This document shows, in pieces, positions 16,910 to 26,075 of a DNA stretch of 64,000 bases (positions within the stretch are counted from its first letter, which is position 1; the number at the start of each line of letters is the position of its first letter). Origin of the DNA: Diaphorobacter ruginosibacter (GTDB lineage Bacteria > Pseudomonadota > Gammaproteobacteria > Burkholderiales > Burkholderiaceae_C); NCBI RefSeq assembly GCF_014395975.1, contig NZ_CP060714.1, positions 3,038,001 through 3,102,000 on the forward strand, written 5' to 3'. The notes beneath the pieces were generated by a model. It was not told the origin of the DNA. It made no database searches and saw nothing but the letters and a program-made list of their open reading frames with translations. The position numbers were made by a program, and so were the translations under genes.

Positions 16910-17428
16910 TCAGGCGCGCTTTGTCGGCGCAGCTGACATCTTCGACCGGATCAAGGCATGCAATTTTTTTAGGTACGCGACCTCCGCGCGCAGTCGGTCG
17001 TTCTCTTCTCGCAGGATTTTCTCCGCATCGGCAACGACCGTGCTCAACGGTTCTGCAGAACGTCGTTTTGGCTTCATCTTGGGCTGTTCTTCTTTCCCGC
17101 TCTTGCGCGCCTGCAGGCGGCCTTGATCGAGATTGCGTCGCCAGACCACGACCTGATTGGGATTGCGGATGTCATAGAGCGCTGCGACCTGGCGGCTGGA
17201 GAGCTGCTCTCGATCCTGATGAACCAGCACCTGCAGCTTGAACTGCGCACTGTACGCGCTGCGCTTGGGGCGCAAGCCGTCGATGCCGTGCAGTCGGTAG
17301 TGGCTCACCCAGGTGCGGACCTTCTCCTCAGGCACCGACCACCGACGAGCCAAAAGCTTCGCGCCGCCTTCGCCTGCCAAGAAGCTCTGGACCACTTCCA
17401 GTTTGAACTCCGTCTCGTACTTCTTCAT
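16910..17428 (-). CDS. IS3-family transposase OrfA
   Basis: 172 residues with two helix-turn-helix units (YETEFKLEVVQSFLAGEGGAKLLARRWSVPEEKVRTWVSHYR and QFKLQVLVHQDREQLSSRQVAALYDIRNPNQVVVWRR), followed by a leucine-zipper-like coiled coil (VVADAEKILREENDRLRAEVAYLKKLHAL). The two-HTH, about 170-residue form is typical of the IS150 group. OrfA binds the IS ends and forms the N-terminal part of the OrfAB transposase. Confidence 0.93.
   Translation of the reverse strand: MKKYETEFKLEVVQSFLAGEGGAKLLARRWSVPEEKVRTWVSHYRLHGIDGLRPKRSAYSAQFKLQVLVHQDREQLSSRQVAALYDIRNPNQVVVWRRNLDQGRLQARKSGKEEQPKMKPKRRSAEPLSTVVADAEKILREENDRLRAEVAYLKKLHALIRSKMSAAPTKRA
16964..16970 (-). other. Slippery A7 for OrfA-OrfB frameshift
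   Basis: Seven T on the plus strand, thus A7 in the mRNA, inside the orfA codons for YLKKL. A -1 shift here enters the orfB frame, which continues open into the OrfB start. This matches programmed frameshifting known for IS3 elements. Confidence 0.6.
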
Positions 17429-17487
17429 GAAACCCCTTCAAGTTCGTCCAACTTCTGGGGGTCAGTTCAAACCCGGGGCGATTCAGT

Positions 17488-17831
17488 CAGAGCAGACTCA
17501 ATTAGGGAAATGCCCATTTAGGCAGGCTGCATCGGCCCAGCGACAATCGAACGTTGTCAGCAACCAGAACAGTCATGCCCCTCGTGATCACTGAAGCAGC
17601 CTTCTATCGAGTCATCCAGAGGGAGAAGACTCAGGGCAATGAGTTGGTCACGGTCAAGCGGCGAGCCAAGGGGCTGCCAGGTGCTAAAGTCTTACGACAT
17701 CTGTACGCAAGGCTCATGACGATGTACGTTCAACTCCAAGATCAGTTCTGCGCTGGCCATGGATCCCAGCGCCACGCAATAGCCATTGGTCTTTTCGAAT
17801 AAGTTGAGGGTAATCTGACAGCGAGCTCAAG
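17488..17831. other. Spacer between IS and sensor kinase
   Basis: 345 bp. One open frame (17578-17802, MPLVITEAAFYRVIQREKTQ, ending GLFE) is basic and plausible in composition but has no ribosome-binding site and no family that I know. I do not call it a gene. The kinase promoter should lie near the end of this stretch. Confidence 0.35.
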
Positions 17832-19508
17832 ATGACCACCATTAACTACAATCTATTCTTTGCTACGTCGGCCTTTGTTTCAGGGCTTGTACTGATTCCT
17901 CTGCTTCTGTCAAATCATATTCGTCAGATTGGCATCAACAGAATTGGTCTTTACACACTGGGATTTTTTATCGCCACTTTGGCTGTGTGTTTGTATGCCG
18001 GGTGGTTTAATAACAACCCAACAATCTACTCCTATTCATCCATTGGGAATCATCTATTGACGCTGGGTGTGGCCGTGCAAACGCTTGGCATTAGAAAATT
18101 CTACGGCCAGCCCTTGATGCGGTATTTAATTATACCTTGCACTGTGATCTCTGAGGTTTTGGTTTTTTGGTTCATGTGGGGAAATCCAAATTACCCATAT
18201 CGACTGATGAGCTTTACCTCTTTTTTATTTGTTTTTGTATTCATTCAATTCATTACTGTCATTCGATACGGTGATAAGTCCTTCATTAATCGCCTGCTCT
18301 CGACTTCACTGGCCATCGAATGCTTGGTCTACTTGACCCGCTTCACAACCTTGTTCATCCCTGATCTGGTGCCTACTGGTCCCACAGGAGCTTCTTACAT
18401 TCAAATCGCTTACGTTTTTGTCTTTTCTGCAGTCATGCCCATTACCGCTATCTGTTTGATGATCAATGGGAATTATTTATTGCAGCAAAAATCGCTGGCC
18501 GATGCCAAGGTGAAAAACCAACAAAAGACAGAAACCTTGGGTTTTATCAGTCATGATCTGCGTGCACCCCTGGCGACTATCTCTGGATATGCTGAACTAT
18601 TACTCAATGATGCCACTGACGCGCAAAGAAAGGCCTTGATATCAATTCAGGACAATATTAAATATCAATTAAGCTTAATAGATGAGTTGCAGGATTACTC
18701 TACGCTGGAATTGCATCCACTTGCCCTGAAGCCCACAACAACGGAACTACTTCCTTTATTGAATGATATTTCGGGGTATGCGCTCGCTTTATGTTCAAAA
18801 CAGAACAACCGCTTTCGCTGTCAACTGCCCCAGAGAATCCCCAGGGTGATGTACTTGGATGGCAATCGCCTGCGGCAGGTGCTGCTCAATCTGCTCTCCA
18901 ACGCAGCAAAATTTACACGTAACGGAGCGATAAACCTGTCTGTCACTCTGGAGCCCGAAGAAGAAGGGCACTCCCTGCACTTCGCTGTGAGTGATACGGG
19001 AGTTGGAATCGACTTGAATTCCAACATCGATATATTCGGCGCCTTTCAGCAGGTTCAGGCCACAAGCGGAAGCACGGGGTTGGGCTTATTCATTGCACAG
19101 CGCATTCTTTCAGCCATGGGCAGCACCATGCACGTCACCAGTACCGTTGGTCAAGGCTCCACCTTTTCTTTCGCGTTGTCCGTTCCTGAGTTCAGTGACG
19201 CTGATTCGAATTGGTCTATTGTCCCTCCGAGCATGGCATGCCATGGCGAACCGCCGCAAGATCTGGACTTGCCCGGGCAGGCTCTACCGGAAAAGGCGGC
19301 CTTGGATGAGCTTGCCAACCTGGCATTGCACGGTCGTCTCACGGATATCGAAAGCTGGATCGAATTTCATTGCCAACGGTCCAGTCATGCGCCGTTCACT
19401 GCCCTACTCAAAGAAATGTTGGAGAGGTTCGATTTTTCCGGCATACATACACTGGCATTGCGGAGCAAGGAGCGCGCAATGGACAGCCATAGCGCGCACC
19501 CGATTTAA
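17832..19508 (+). CDS. Membrane-bound sensor histidine kinase, orphan
   Basis: 558 residues. The first 215 hold about seven transmembrane helices (for example SGLVLIPLLLSN, GLYTLGFFIATLAVCLYAGW, YIQIAYVFVFSAVMPITAICLMI) with short loops, a 7TM-type input module. The HisKA domain follows with H in LGFISHDLRAPLATISGYAELL, then the HATPase_c domain: N box LLNLLSNAAKFT, G1 VSDTGVGID, G2 STGLGLFIAQRILSAMG. After about residue 455 comes a helical extension (LPEKAALDELANLALHGRLTDIESW, then LLKEMLERFDFSGI), which resembles the C-terminal tail of some hybrid kinases but has no receiver domain. No response regulator is adjacent. The signal is unknown. The gene is moderately AT-rich and flanked by IS debris. 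Confidence 0.93.
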   Translation: MTTINYNLFFATSAFVSGLVLIPLLLSNHIRQIGINRIGLYTLGFFIATLAVCLYAGWFNNNPTIYSYSSIGNHLLTLGVAVQTLGIRKFYGQPLMRYLIIPCTVISEVLVFWFMWGNPNYPYRLMSFTSFLFVFVFIQFITVIRYGDKSFINRLLSTSLAIECLVYLTRFTTLFIPDLVPTGPTGASYIQIAYVFVFSAVMPITAICLMINGNYLLQQKSLADAKVKNQQKTETLGFISHDLRAPLATISGYAELLLNDATDAQRKALISIQDNIKYQLSLIDELQDYSTLELHPLALKPTTTELLPLLNDISGYALALCSKQNNRFRCQLPQRIPRVMYLDGNRLRQVLLNLLSNAAKFTRNGAINLSVTLEPEEEGHSLHFAVSDTGVGIDLNSNIDIFGAFQQVQATSGSTGLGLFIAQRILSAMGSTMHVTSTVGQGSTFSFALSVPEFSDADSNWSIVPPSMACHGEPPQDLDLPGQALPEKAALDELANLALHGRLTDIESWIEFHCQRSSHAPFTALLKEMLERFDFSGIHTLALRSKERAMDSHSAHPI

Positions 19509-19592
19509 GGCCTTGGAGCATTCAGCGCGACAACAACGGGCTAAATAGAGCGCCCGGCCCTTGATGTGGTGCAATTAGGGTCGCTTGTATGT

Positions 19593-19930
19593 TTACAGAT
19601 GTTGGCGTGAAGGCCTAGGGAAGGTCTGCAAAACCCCATTCGCGAGCCCAGCACAGCCCGATGTTGAGCGGCTGGTCGCCTGATTCCTGCGCAATCCGCT
19701 TAGGCCCGATTGACATGGTTTACAGGCCCGTTTCAGCCCTTGCGGTGCCACCTCGGCACCCCGCAGACGCACCCCCACCTGTAGCGCAATGATCCGCTTC
19801 CTGGCCATCCACAGATTGCCCAGCGCAAACAGCATCGTCAGCCGTGCCGTGTTCTTTTGGAGGCCCCTGTAGCGCAGCTTGCATACCCAATTGCTGCTTG
19901 ATCACTCGGAACGGGTGGCCGGTATGGGGG
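19593..19930 (-). pseudogene. IS5-family transposase, C-terminal fragment
   Basis: On the minus strand the frame reads GHPFRVIKQQLG, then after a frameshift KLRYRGLQKNTARLTMLFALGNLWMARKRII, a standard C-terminal sequence of IS5-family transposases, followed by a degenerate tail to a stop at 19593. The DDE core is missing, so this is a remnant. Confidence 0.7.
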
Positions 19931-20684
19931 GTGACCGTTAGGAAGCATTGCGACTACGAGCAGCGGCAATCGCTGCAAGGCCGACGTCTGTAAGCCAACG
20001 CGGAACAACTGCAACGGGTCGACACAAGCCTGTCGGGGCACGCGGAAGTGGTCCTTCGTCTAGAGGCACGACGATCCACGCAATCGGGTGACCGGCGTCT
20101 TGAGGGTGAAGCGGCACTTCTAGGCAGACGGCGCCCAACAGCATGTGCTGGTGATTGCTGTCGCTCAGAAACCTGTGCGCGAGTGACGGAGATCAGCCTG
20201 AAGCAGGCCCTCGAACACCAACTTCAGCTCTACAGCGATTGCAGCCGGTCGAGGCCATCTCGCTGGCTGGCCGCTGATGGCCAAAAAGCGGTTACTGGCT
20301 TGTGACCGCATCAGGGTAGGCCTCTTGGCGTCACCAATCCTTCCACAGGTCGGCTGCCGCATCGACGAAGACATCGCAGTTGGCGTGGTTCCAGCACACG
20401 GGGTGGCCATCCCGTAGCAAGCAGGTTCTATGTTTTTACGCAAGCACTCTCTGTCATATATCGCTCAGGCTCAAACGCTTTACCCGACTTCCATACGCCC
20501 CAGGCTACAGGCTCACGTCTTTGGCGTTGAGGACGTAGACCCGCATGCCTGCGGCAAAGGCCAGTTGAGCCAGCAGTTGGTGGTAGATGCTGGATAGCTC
20601 AGTCCGAAAGGTTGTAGAAACATGCGTAAGCGCGGGTGCAACCAGGAAGCATGCGGCAACTTACCTTTTCCGGATGTTGATTGC
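19931..20684. other. Degenerate region without supported gene
   Basis: About 750 bp with only short, interrupted frames on both strands. Weakly protein-like stretches in alternating frames suggest decayed coding sequence, probably further IS or phage debris. I could not assign it. Confidence 0.4.
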
Positions 20685-21074
20685 TCAGTTCGAAGAGCTT
20701 TTTAGTTGCTGAAGCTCAAGTTGCTTGGCAGCGCTAGCTTCGAGATTGGCACGTTCTGCATCTAGATACCGGTAAATGCTTTGGAGGTCGGTGATCTTCT
20801 GTCTGATCTCGACCATCTTCTTTTCAATCAGTCTGGCGCCGTCAGCGCAATCGATCAGCTTGTTCCGCTGGGCATCCAGGATCTCGCCTATTTCTCCCAA
20901 CGAAAACCCCATGCTTTGCGCCCGCTGGATAAAGTCCAGATCCTGCAGAGTCTGCGTTGTGTACACGCGATAGTTGTTGGTTTGCCGCAGTGGCGAGATC
21001 AGGCCGATTTGCTCGTAGTAACGCAGCGTATGACGGCTGGCACCACTTCGGGCCTCGAGTTCACCGATTTTCAT
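20685..21074 (-). CDS. MerR-family transcriptional regulator
   Basis: 129 residues. The winged HTH at the N-terminus is MKIGELEARSGASRHTLRYYEQIGLISPLRQTNNYRVY, followed by a long dimerisation helix (ADGARLIEKKMVEIRQKITDLQSIYRYLDAERANLEASAAKQLEL). There are no paired cysteines of the metal-sensing subgroup apart from a single CADG, so it is more likely of the redox/drug/small-molecule type. It is divergent from the SDR-family gene at 21145, and the short gap contains a MerR-type promoter with a dyad, so control of the SDR gene and of itself is likely. Confidence 0.92.
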   Translation of the reverse strand: MKIGELEARSGASRHTLRYYEQIGLISPLRQTNNYRVYTTQTLQDLDFIQRAQSMGFSLGEIGEILDAQRNKLIDCADGARLIEKKMVEIRQKITDLQSIYRYLDAERANLEASAAKQLELQQLKSSSN

Positions 21075-21084
21075 GAAATAACGC

Positions 21085-21116
21085 TTGACTGTAGAGTTGG
21101 GTCGACACTTTACACT
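21085..21116 (+). promoter_or_regulatory. MerR-type promoter and operator for the SDR gene
   Basis: A -35 TTGACT (21085-21090) and a -10-like TTACAC/TACACT (21110-21116) are separated by 19-20 bp, the long spacer typical of MerR-regulated promoters. The spacer holds a dyad, GTAGAGT (21091-21097) against ACTTTAC (21107-21113), with 6 of 7 matching positions. It sits right between the divergent regulator and SDR genes. Confidence 0.6.
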
Positions 21117-21144
21117 CGATTTTTACCTTACCAAGGAACGGGAA

Positions 21145-22218
21145 ATGAGCGTGGAGTGCTTTGTCACTGGAGGTACCGGATTCATCGGTCAGCATTTGGT
21201 GGCGTACCTGAGTGCAAAAGGTCACACCATTCGGGTGCTGATGCGTCGCCCGGAGAGACTGGCAGCACTGCGGGAGCAAATCAACAATTTGGGAGGATGT
21301 GCGTCCCGAGTGTTTGCCGTGGCTGGCGATCTGGAACGGGACAATCTCGGGCTGAGCCTTGCTGACCGAGAAGTGCTAAGGCACGTCGGGGTCGTGTTCC
21401 ATCTTGGGGCCCACTTCGCTTGGGGGCTTTCAGTGGAGCATTCTCGTGCGGTAAATGTAGAAGGGGCAAAGCGCGTGGCGCTGTTGGCTGCCGAACAGAA
21501 AAGCCGGCTAGTGATGCTTGGTGGCTACATGCTGAAAAACCAGGAGCATCTGCAACGCATCGGAATTGATCCTCGCTGTCCGGAACTGACAAATTGGCTT
21601 ACCGTCTACCAGCATGTCGGGGCTTACGAGGGGAGCAAGCTCGAGGCCCATTTTGCGGTATTGGAGCTCATGTCCGCCAAGGGTGGGGAGATGACCATTG
21701 TCCACCCTGCGACGGTGTGCGGTCACAGCCGCACGGGACATATCCTTGACGGCCAGCCGTTGGTGGAACTAATACGCAACCTTGTGCAGGGAAAGCTTAC
21801 AGCGGTGCCGGGTACTGCCGAGCATTGGCTGCCATTGGTCACCGTGGACCACCTGGTTGAGCTGGTGGCGGCTTGCGCTTTTGATCCTGCCATGGGGAGG
21901 CAGGAACTGCTGGCGCTTGATGACCAAACCCCCCACCTGCAAGAACTCCTGGTGCAGGTGGCGCAGCCTTTGGGCTTGAAGGCTCCCAAGCATCACATTC
22001 CGCTCCGACTGCTGAAGCTGTTATTAAGCATTCCCCCCATTGCGCGGTTCTTTAATACAGACGCAGAAGCATTGGACTTTATCCAGACTACTCGTTTCGA
22101 CACAGCGGCGGCCGAGCAATTTGCCAACCGGCATGGCATAGCCAAGCCGGACATACGCCAGTCTTTGCAGCACACCGCAAGGTTCGTCAACTCCTATTGC
22201 ATGGCCAAGGCCTGCTGA
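21145..22218 (+). CDS. Extended SDR-family NAD(P)-dependent epimerase/reductase
   Basis: 357 residues from ATG 21145 (MSVECFVTGGTGFIGQHLVA), chosen because the nucleotide-binding GGTGFIG motif then lies right at the N-terminus and AAGGAACGGGAA precedes it. The Rossmann fold continues with VFHLGAHFAWG and NVEGAKRVALLA. The active-site tyrosine and lysine could be those of VGAYEGSKLEAH (YxxxK). The C-terminal substrate domain ends TARFVNSYCMAKAC. It resembles NAD-dependent epimerase/dehydratase or aldehyde-reductase-like proteins. The substrate is unknown. It is under probable control of the divergent MerR-type protein. Confidence 0.88.
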   Translation: MSVECFVTGGTGFIGQHLVAYLSAKGHTIRVLMRRPERLAALREQINNLGGCASRVFAVAGDLERDNLGLSLADREVLRHVGVVFHLGAHFAWGLSVEHSRAVNVEGAKRVALLAAEQKSRLVMLGGYMLKNQEHLQRIGIDPRCPELTNWLTVYQHVGAYEGSKLEAHFAVLELMSAKGGEMTIVHPATVCGHSRTGHILDGQPLVELIRNLVQGKLTAVPGTAEHWLPLVTVDHLVELVAACAFDPAMGRQELLALDDQTPHLQELLVQVAQPLGLKAPKHHIPLRLLKLLLSIPPIARFFNTDAEALDFIQTTRFDTAAAEQFANRHGIAKPDIRQSLQHTARFVNSYCMAKAC

Positions 22219-22690
22219 CTTCTTCATTGAGACGACAGGCAGGATGGCTCGCTCCAGAGCACGGCCTAGATGTGCGTTTGCCAATGCTAGCAATGGGGCG
22301 GCAGCACCATCTCGGCACATGCAAAAGCGGCCTCCTGATGGTGTTGGACATGGCCGCAAATCATGTGCCCTAATCAGCCTAATTCAGACATGGGCAGGAT
22401 ATGTTGGTGGTGACTCAGCACGAGGGAGCAGGACATCGAGAAGGTTCGGGTGCGACATACAGGCCGGCTCTCGATATCGCGTGCTACCAGCGGCCACGCA
22501 GTGCCAATGAGGCACGTTTCAGCATGCACTAGGTAGTAGCGACTGCACTTGCATAGGGCCGTGTGTGATGGGCCGTCAAGGATCCGGCGCAAATGGGCCT
22601 CACCATCTATCGGCGATTTTTTGTCCACGGGCGCTGCTGGCGCGGCAGTGGACGCTGGAATCTTCGCATTCGGTGCAAAGCCGGCAGGGC
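22219..22690. other. Long untranslated region before the SLC13-type gene
   Basis: About 470 bp with no supported gene. The reading frame of the transporter stays open back to 22593, but that part lacks any membrane-protein character. The distal end leads into a structured leader (next entry). Confidence 0.4.
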
Positions 22691-22769
22691 AGGAGGTGTC
22701 CCGGCACCGATCGGTGCCGGGACAGTCCTCCATCTTGGGGGCCTGACGTGCAGCACGGATAATCCACCC
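22680..22769 (+). promoter_or_regulatory. Structured 5' leader, candidate riboswitch
   Basis: Directly upstream of the transporter start is a perfect 28-bp palindrome (22697-22724, arms TGTCCCGGCACCGA), extended by GGAGG (22692-22696) pairing with CCTCC (22727-22731) across a two-base bulge. It is followed by a conserved-looking single-stranded GGGGGCCTGACGTGCAGC segment up to the start. The hairpin has no U-run after it, so it is not a simple terminator. Leader RNAs of this kind upstream of ion transporters include the nhaA-I and related classes. I cannot confirm membership by eye. Confidence 0.45.
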
Positions 22770-24002
22770 ATGACTGCAACTGTGCTGGCGATTTTCGGAT
22801 TGGTGTACCTTGGGATGATTCTTGGGGGCCTGCCGTTCCTGCAATTGGATCGCACCGGCATCGCGCTGCTTGGTGCGATCGCCATGATCGCCACCGAAGC
22901 GGTTTCCGTCGAGCAGGCCGCGCGCTCGATCGACCTGCCGACGGTGTTGCTGCTGTTTGCCTTCATGGTGGTGTCCGCGCAGATGCGTCTCGGGGGCTTC
23001 TATGACTGGATCACCGTGCGCCTGTCGGCGTTGCCAGTCACGCCGCCGGCGCTGTTGGGCGTGTTGATAGCGGTCGTGGCGCTGTTGTCTGCCGTGTTCA
23101 GCAACGACATCGTCTGCCTGGCCGTCGCTCCCGTGCTGGTGGATGCCTGCATGCGCCGCAGCCTGGACCCGATCCCTTTCCTGCTGGGCCTAGCATGTGC
23201 GGCCAATATCGGGTCGGCGGCCACCTTGATCGGCAATCCACAGAACATGCTCATTGGCCAGACTCTGCACATGTCCTTTGTAGGCTATGCGGCCGAAGCG
23301 GCCATGCCTGTGCTCGTCGGGCTGGTACTGACCTGGGCGGTGATCGTCGCCCGTGTCGGGGGGCAGTGGCAGCTTGCGGTCAGCGCGCAGACCGAGGTAC
23401 GGCCGGAGTCCGAGGCGCAGGCCCTGGACCGCTGGCAGACCGCCAAGGGACTGCTCGTGGCGCTCGTGATCCTGCTGCTGTTCCTGTTTGCCCCCTGGCC
23501 GAGAGAGATTGTGGCGCTGGCCGCCGCCGGTGTGCTGCTGATGAGCCGGCGCCTGCATTCGAGCAGGATGCTGGGCCTGATCGACTGGGAGTTGCTGGTG
23601 CTCTTCATGGGCCTGTTCGTCGTGAACGATGCACTGCAACGCACCGGCATCCCGGCGCAGCTGGTGGCGGATTCGACAGCGCTGGGCCTTCATCTGGACC
23701 ACCCGGCTCCGCTGTTTGGGGCGGCTTTCGTGCTGTCCAATATCGTTTCCAACGTCCCTGCGGTGATGCTGCTGCTGCCTGTCGCCCACCACCCGTTCGC
23801 GGGGCCCTTGCTGGCCTTGGCGAGCACCTTTGCCGGCAACCTGCTCATCGTTGGCAGCATCGCCAACATCATCGTCGTCGATGCCGCGGCGCGCCGCGGG
23901 GTCGTCATCGACTGGCGGCGTCACGCCCGCATCGGCGTACCTGTGACGATGGCCACCATGGCCGTGACGGCGCTTTACCTGTGGTGGCGGATGGCCGGTT
24001 GA
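22770..24002 (+). CDS. SLC13/ArsB-NhaD-superfamily anion or ion transporter
   Basis: 410 residues from ATG 22770 (MTATVLAIFGLVYLGMILGG), the first start giving a membrane-protein N-terminus. About eleven hydrophobic helices. Family landmarks are FSNDIVCLAVAPVLVDACMRR in the first half and the related FVLSNIVSNVPAVMLLLPVA in the second, the internal pseudo-repeat of ion-transporter (IT) superfamily proteins, and AANIGSAATLIGNPQNMLIG (the GNPQN loop typical of ArsB/CitM-like permeases). It should move an anion or Na+/H+-coupled substrate across the inner membrane. The substrate is not predictable. The structured leader suggests RNA-level regulation. Confidence 0.9.
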   Translation: MTATVLAIFGLVYLGMILGGLPFLQLDRTGIALLGAIAMIATEAVSVEQAARSIDLPTVLLLFAFMVVSAQMRLGGFYDWITVRLSALPVTPPALLGVLIAVVALLSAVFSNDIVCLAVAPVLVDACMRRSLDPIPFLLGLACAANIGSAATLIGNPQNMLIGQTLHMSFVGYAAEAAMPVLVGLVLTWAVIVARVGGQWQLAVSAQTEVRPESEAQALDRWQTAKGLLVALVILLLFLFAPWPREIVALAAAGVLLMSRRLHSSRMLGLIDWELLVLFMGLFVVNDALQRTGIPAQLVADSTALGLHLDHPAPLFGAAFVLSNIVSNVPAVMLLLPVAHHPFAGPLLALASTFAGNLLIVGSIANIIVVDAAARRGVVIDWRRHARIGVPVTMATMAVTALYLWWRMAG

Positions 24003-24077
24003 CTCCGGTTCAGGCCTGACCCAGCCCCTCCAATCCGTTCGGCTGCTGGCGGAGTCGGTCTGGAAGGGGCACGGCGT

Positions 24078-24700
24078 GGCAAGAAGGTGCGCACGACGCG
24101 CCCAGATGCTGCAAGGCCATGCCCGCTGGACCTAGTCAATCGTCAGTTCAATGCTGAGCGCCCAAACCAGCTGTGGATGGCGGACTTCACCTACGTGTCG
24201 ACATGGCAGGGCCAGATGTTCGTAGCCTTTGTGATTGATGTCTATGCCCGCCGGATAGTGGGCTGGCGGGTGAGCAGCCATATGCGTACAGACTTTGTGG
24301 TCGATGCACTGGAGCAAGCCCTCTATGACAGGCAACCTGCGCCGCACGATGGTGGTTTGGTACATCAATCCGACAAGGGTAGCCAATACCTTTCTTTACG
24401 CTACACCGAGCGTCTTGTACAAGCGGGGCTGATGTCTTCTGTGGGGAGCACCGGCGATTCCTATGACAACGCGCTGGCCGAGACCATCAACGGTCTATAA
24501 AAACGGAGGTTATCTACAAGCGCGGGCCGTGGAAAACGCGTGAATCCCTTGAGCTGACCACTTTGCAATGGGTGCACTGGTTTAACCACGAGCGGTTGCT
24601 GGAACCCATCGGGCATATACCGCCCGCACAAGCTGAGGCACACTACTGGCGGCAAGTTGCCAAATTTGTGAAGATTGAAACCTGTACTTCAACTAACTAG
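24078..24700 (+). pseudogene. IS3-family OrfB, 5'-truncated and frameshifted
   Basis: The frame starts abruptly with GKKVRTTRPDAARPCPLDLVNRQF, the middle of an IS3-family transposase, and includes the catalytic segments WMADFTYVSTWQGQMFVAFVID, LVHQSDKGSQYLSLRY and GDSYDNALAETINGL. One base has been lost at about 24499 (GGTCTATAAAAACGG), producing a stop. The true continuation (YKTEVIYKRGPWKTRESLE, then WFNHERLLEPIGHIPPAQAE) runs in another frame to a stop at 24700. The N-terminal half and orfA are absent. Confidence 0.85.
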
Positions 24701-24795
24701 CCTCCACCAAAACCGGTGTGATTCACGGACCCGGCCAGGAGAGGTCAAAGGAGAGCTGCTTTCAGACGAATGCCAGCAGTGTGTGCGGCGCGTGA

Positions 24796-25227
24796 TTAGA
24801 GGATCTTTTTCATCGTCGGCGCAGGATGAAGCACGAAATCTCGACGCTCATAGAACGCGACGGATTCTGGTCTCGCGTCGAGAACTACGGCACTCATTTC
24901 GCGTGCGCGTGCATCCGCCTCAGCAAATTCCATCAGGGCATCTCCTGTACCGCTTCCCCGTGCTTCCGCTGCGACCACCAAATCATCGACATGCAGATAC
25001 GCTCCGCGTGCCAAGGTGTGGACTGGTCGCATTCCCAAGACGCCGATAAGTTCGCTGCCCCTGAAGGCTCCGACCAATTCATACCCGGAATGGGATTGTC
25101 TGAGGGCCCTTCGGAGAAAATCGGCTTCTTCAAGCTTGCGCAACTCCGAGATAACAGAGAAGGCTTGGGGCCATTCAGCTGAGGAAAGTCGTCGAATGAC
25201 GAGAGCGGCGCTGGAGTTCGTATTCAT
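24796..25227 (-). CDS. GNAT-family N-acetyltransferase
   Basis: 143 residues from ATG 25227 (MNTNSSAALVIRRLSSAEWP). GNAT core: FRGSELIGVLGMRPVHTLARGAYLHVDDLVVAAEARGSGTGDALMEFAEADARA. The acetyl-CoA pyrophosphate loop is ARGSGTG (R/QxxGxG), followed by VVLDARPESVAFYERRDFVLH, the classic C-terminal AxxFYxxxGF-like element. Small-amine acetylation is expected; the substrate is unknown. It stands alone between the IS3 fragment and a gene-poor stretch. Confidence 0.9.
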   Translation of the reverse strand: MNTNSSAALVIRRLSSAEWPQAFSVISELRKLEEADFLRRALRQSHSGYELVGAFRGSELIGVLGMRPVHTLARGAYLHVDDLVVAAEARGSGTGDALMEFAEADARAREMSAVVLDARPESVAFYERRDFVLHPAPTMKKIL

Positions 25228-26075
25228 GAATCTGCCGAGTTTGAATAGAGGCGTAATTCTTACATACACATAGTCGAATTTTTTCTCTCCCGTCAGACAA
25301 GTCCTTTGGAGGCGTCGAAAGGGACTCAATCATACGGAACGGACGTTTTTAGCCCCCGCCATTCTACGTACATGGTCCATATTGAGGTGGTCAAAGCGTT
25401 TTCAACCAAAGAGTCCCTCGTGGCAGGCAGCGGTTGTCGATTGCGAATATGAACTGGCTCGGATAATTGGGCAATTGAAGTCCACTGAGCACAAATCACG
25501 AGACAACTATTGCTGCAGTCAGTGTAGGATTACTGGAGCCGCAATCAAAGTCTCAAATCACTCTCGATTTGTAGCGGATGTCCGTGAACTCAATATTGTC
25601 GTCGTGTCGGTGAAGGCCGATATCAGAGGTGATCGCTAGTGATGCTGTAGAAAGTCCCACAATCAACGCCCTCTGGCGCGCAAACTATCCGTGCTGAAGG
25701 ATGCTCCGCCAAAGTCTTAGTTTTTAAGGCTGGGGGCTCTTGGGAGTGTTTTCTGCTCGCTTTAGGCAATGGGGCGCGGCATCAAGTGCAGGTGGCTCCT
25801 CAATGAAATCATTCCTTGATCAGCCTCGATGTTGGCCTTGTCCAGCCATTCTATATATCAGGCCAGTCCCCGTTTTCACTATCGCTAGATTGGTGCAGGG
25901 TATGGTTGACGCTAGCAGACAATCGGTGTTTACGACCCTCTGTCGAACCTCATGGGTTGAAAAAGCAAAGAAACATGAAAATTAGAAGAGTGGCCTGTGG
26001 TGCGATATCTATATAAATAACGAATTCAATCGTAAATTTTTCCCCTCGGTGGTGCTTGTATCTGTTGAAACTTGT
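25228..26075. other. Gene-poor stretch, nothing supported
   Basis: About 850 bp of mixed composition, becoming AT-rich to the right. Frames of up to 85 codons exist but lack ribosome-binding sites and domain character. No repeat, hairpin or RNA gene stood out. Confidence 0.4.

Larger units (their letters stand above)
16012..17487 (-). mobile_element. IS3-family insertion sequence (IS150-like layout), about 1.48 kb
   Basis: Both ends carry the same inverted repeat: ACTGAATCGCCCCGGG, then TTGAACTGACCCCCAGAAG and TTGGAC, with one mismatch. Between them lie orfA (172 aa) and orfB (DDE integrase) on the minus strand. No convincing target duplication is visible next to the ends (flanks AAT and CAG), so one side may have rearranged. 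Both frames are open, so the element could be active. Confidence 0.9.
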
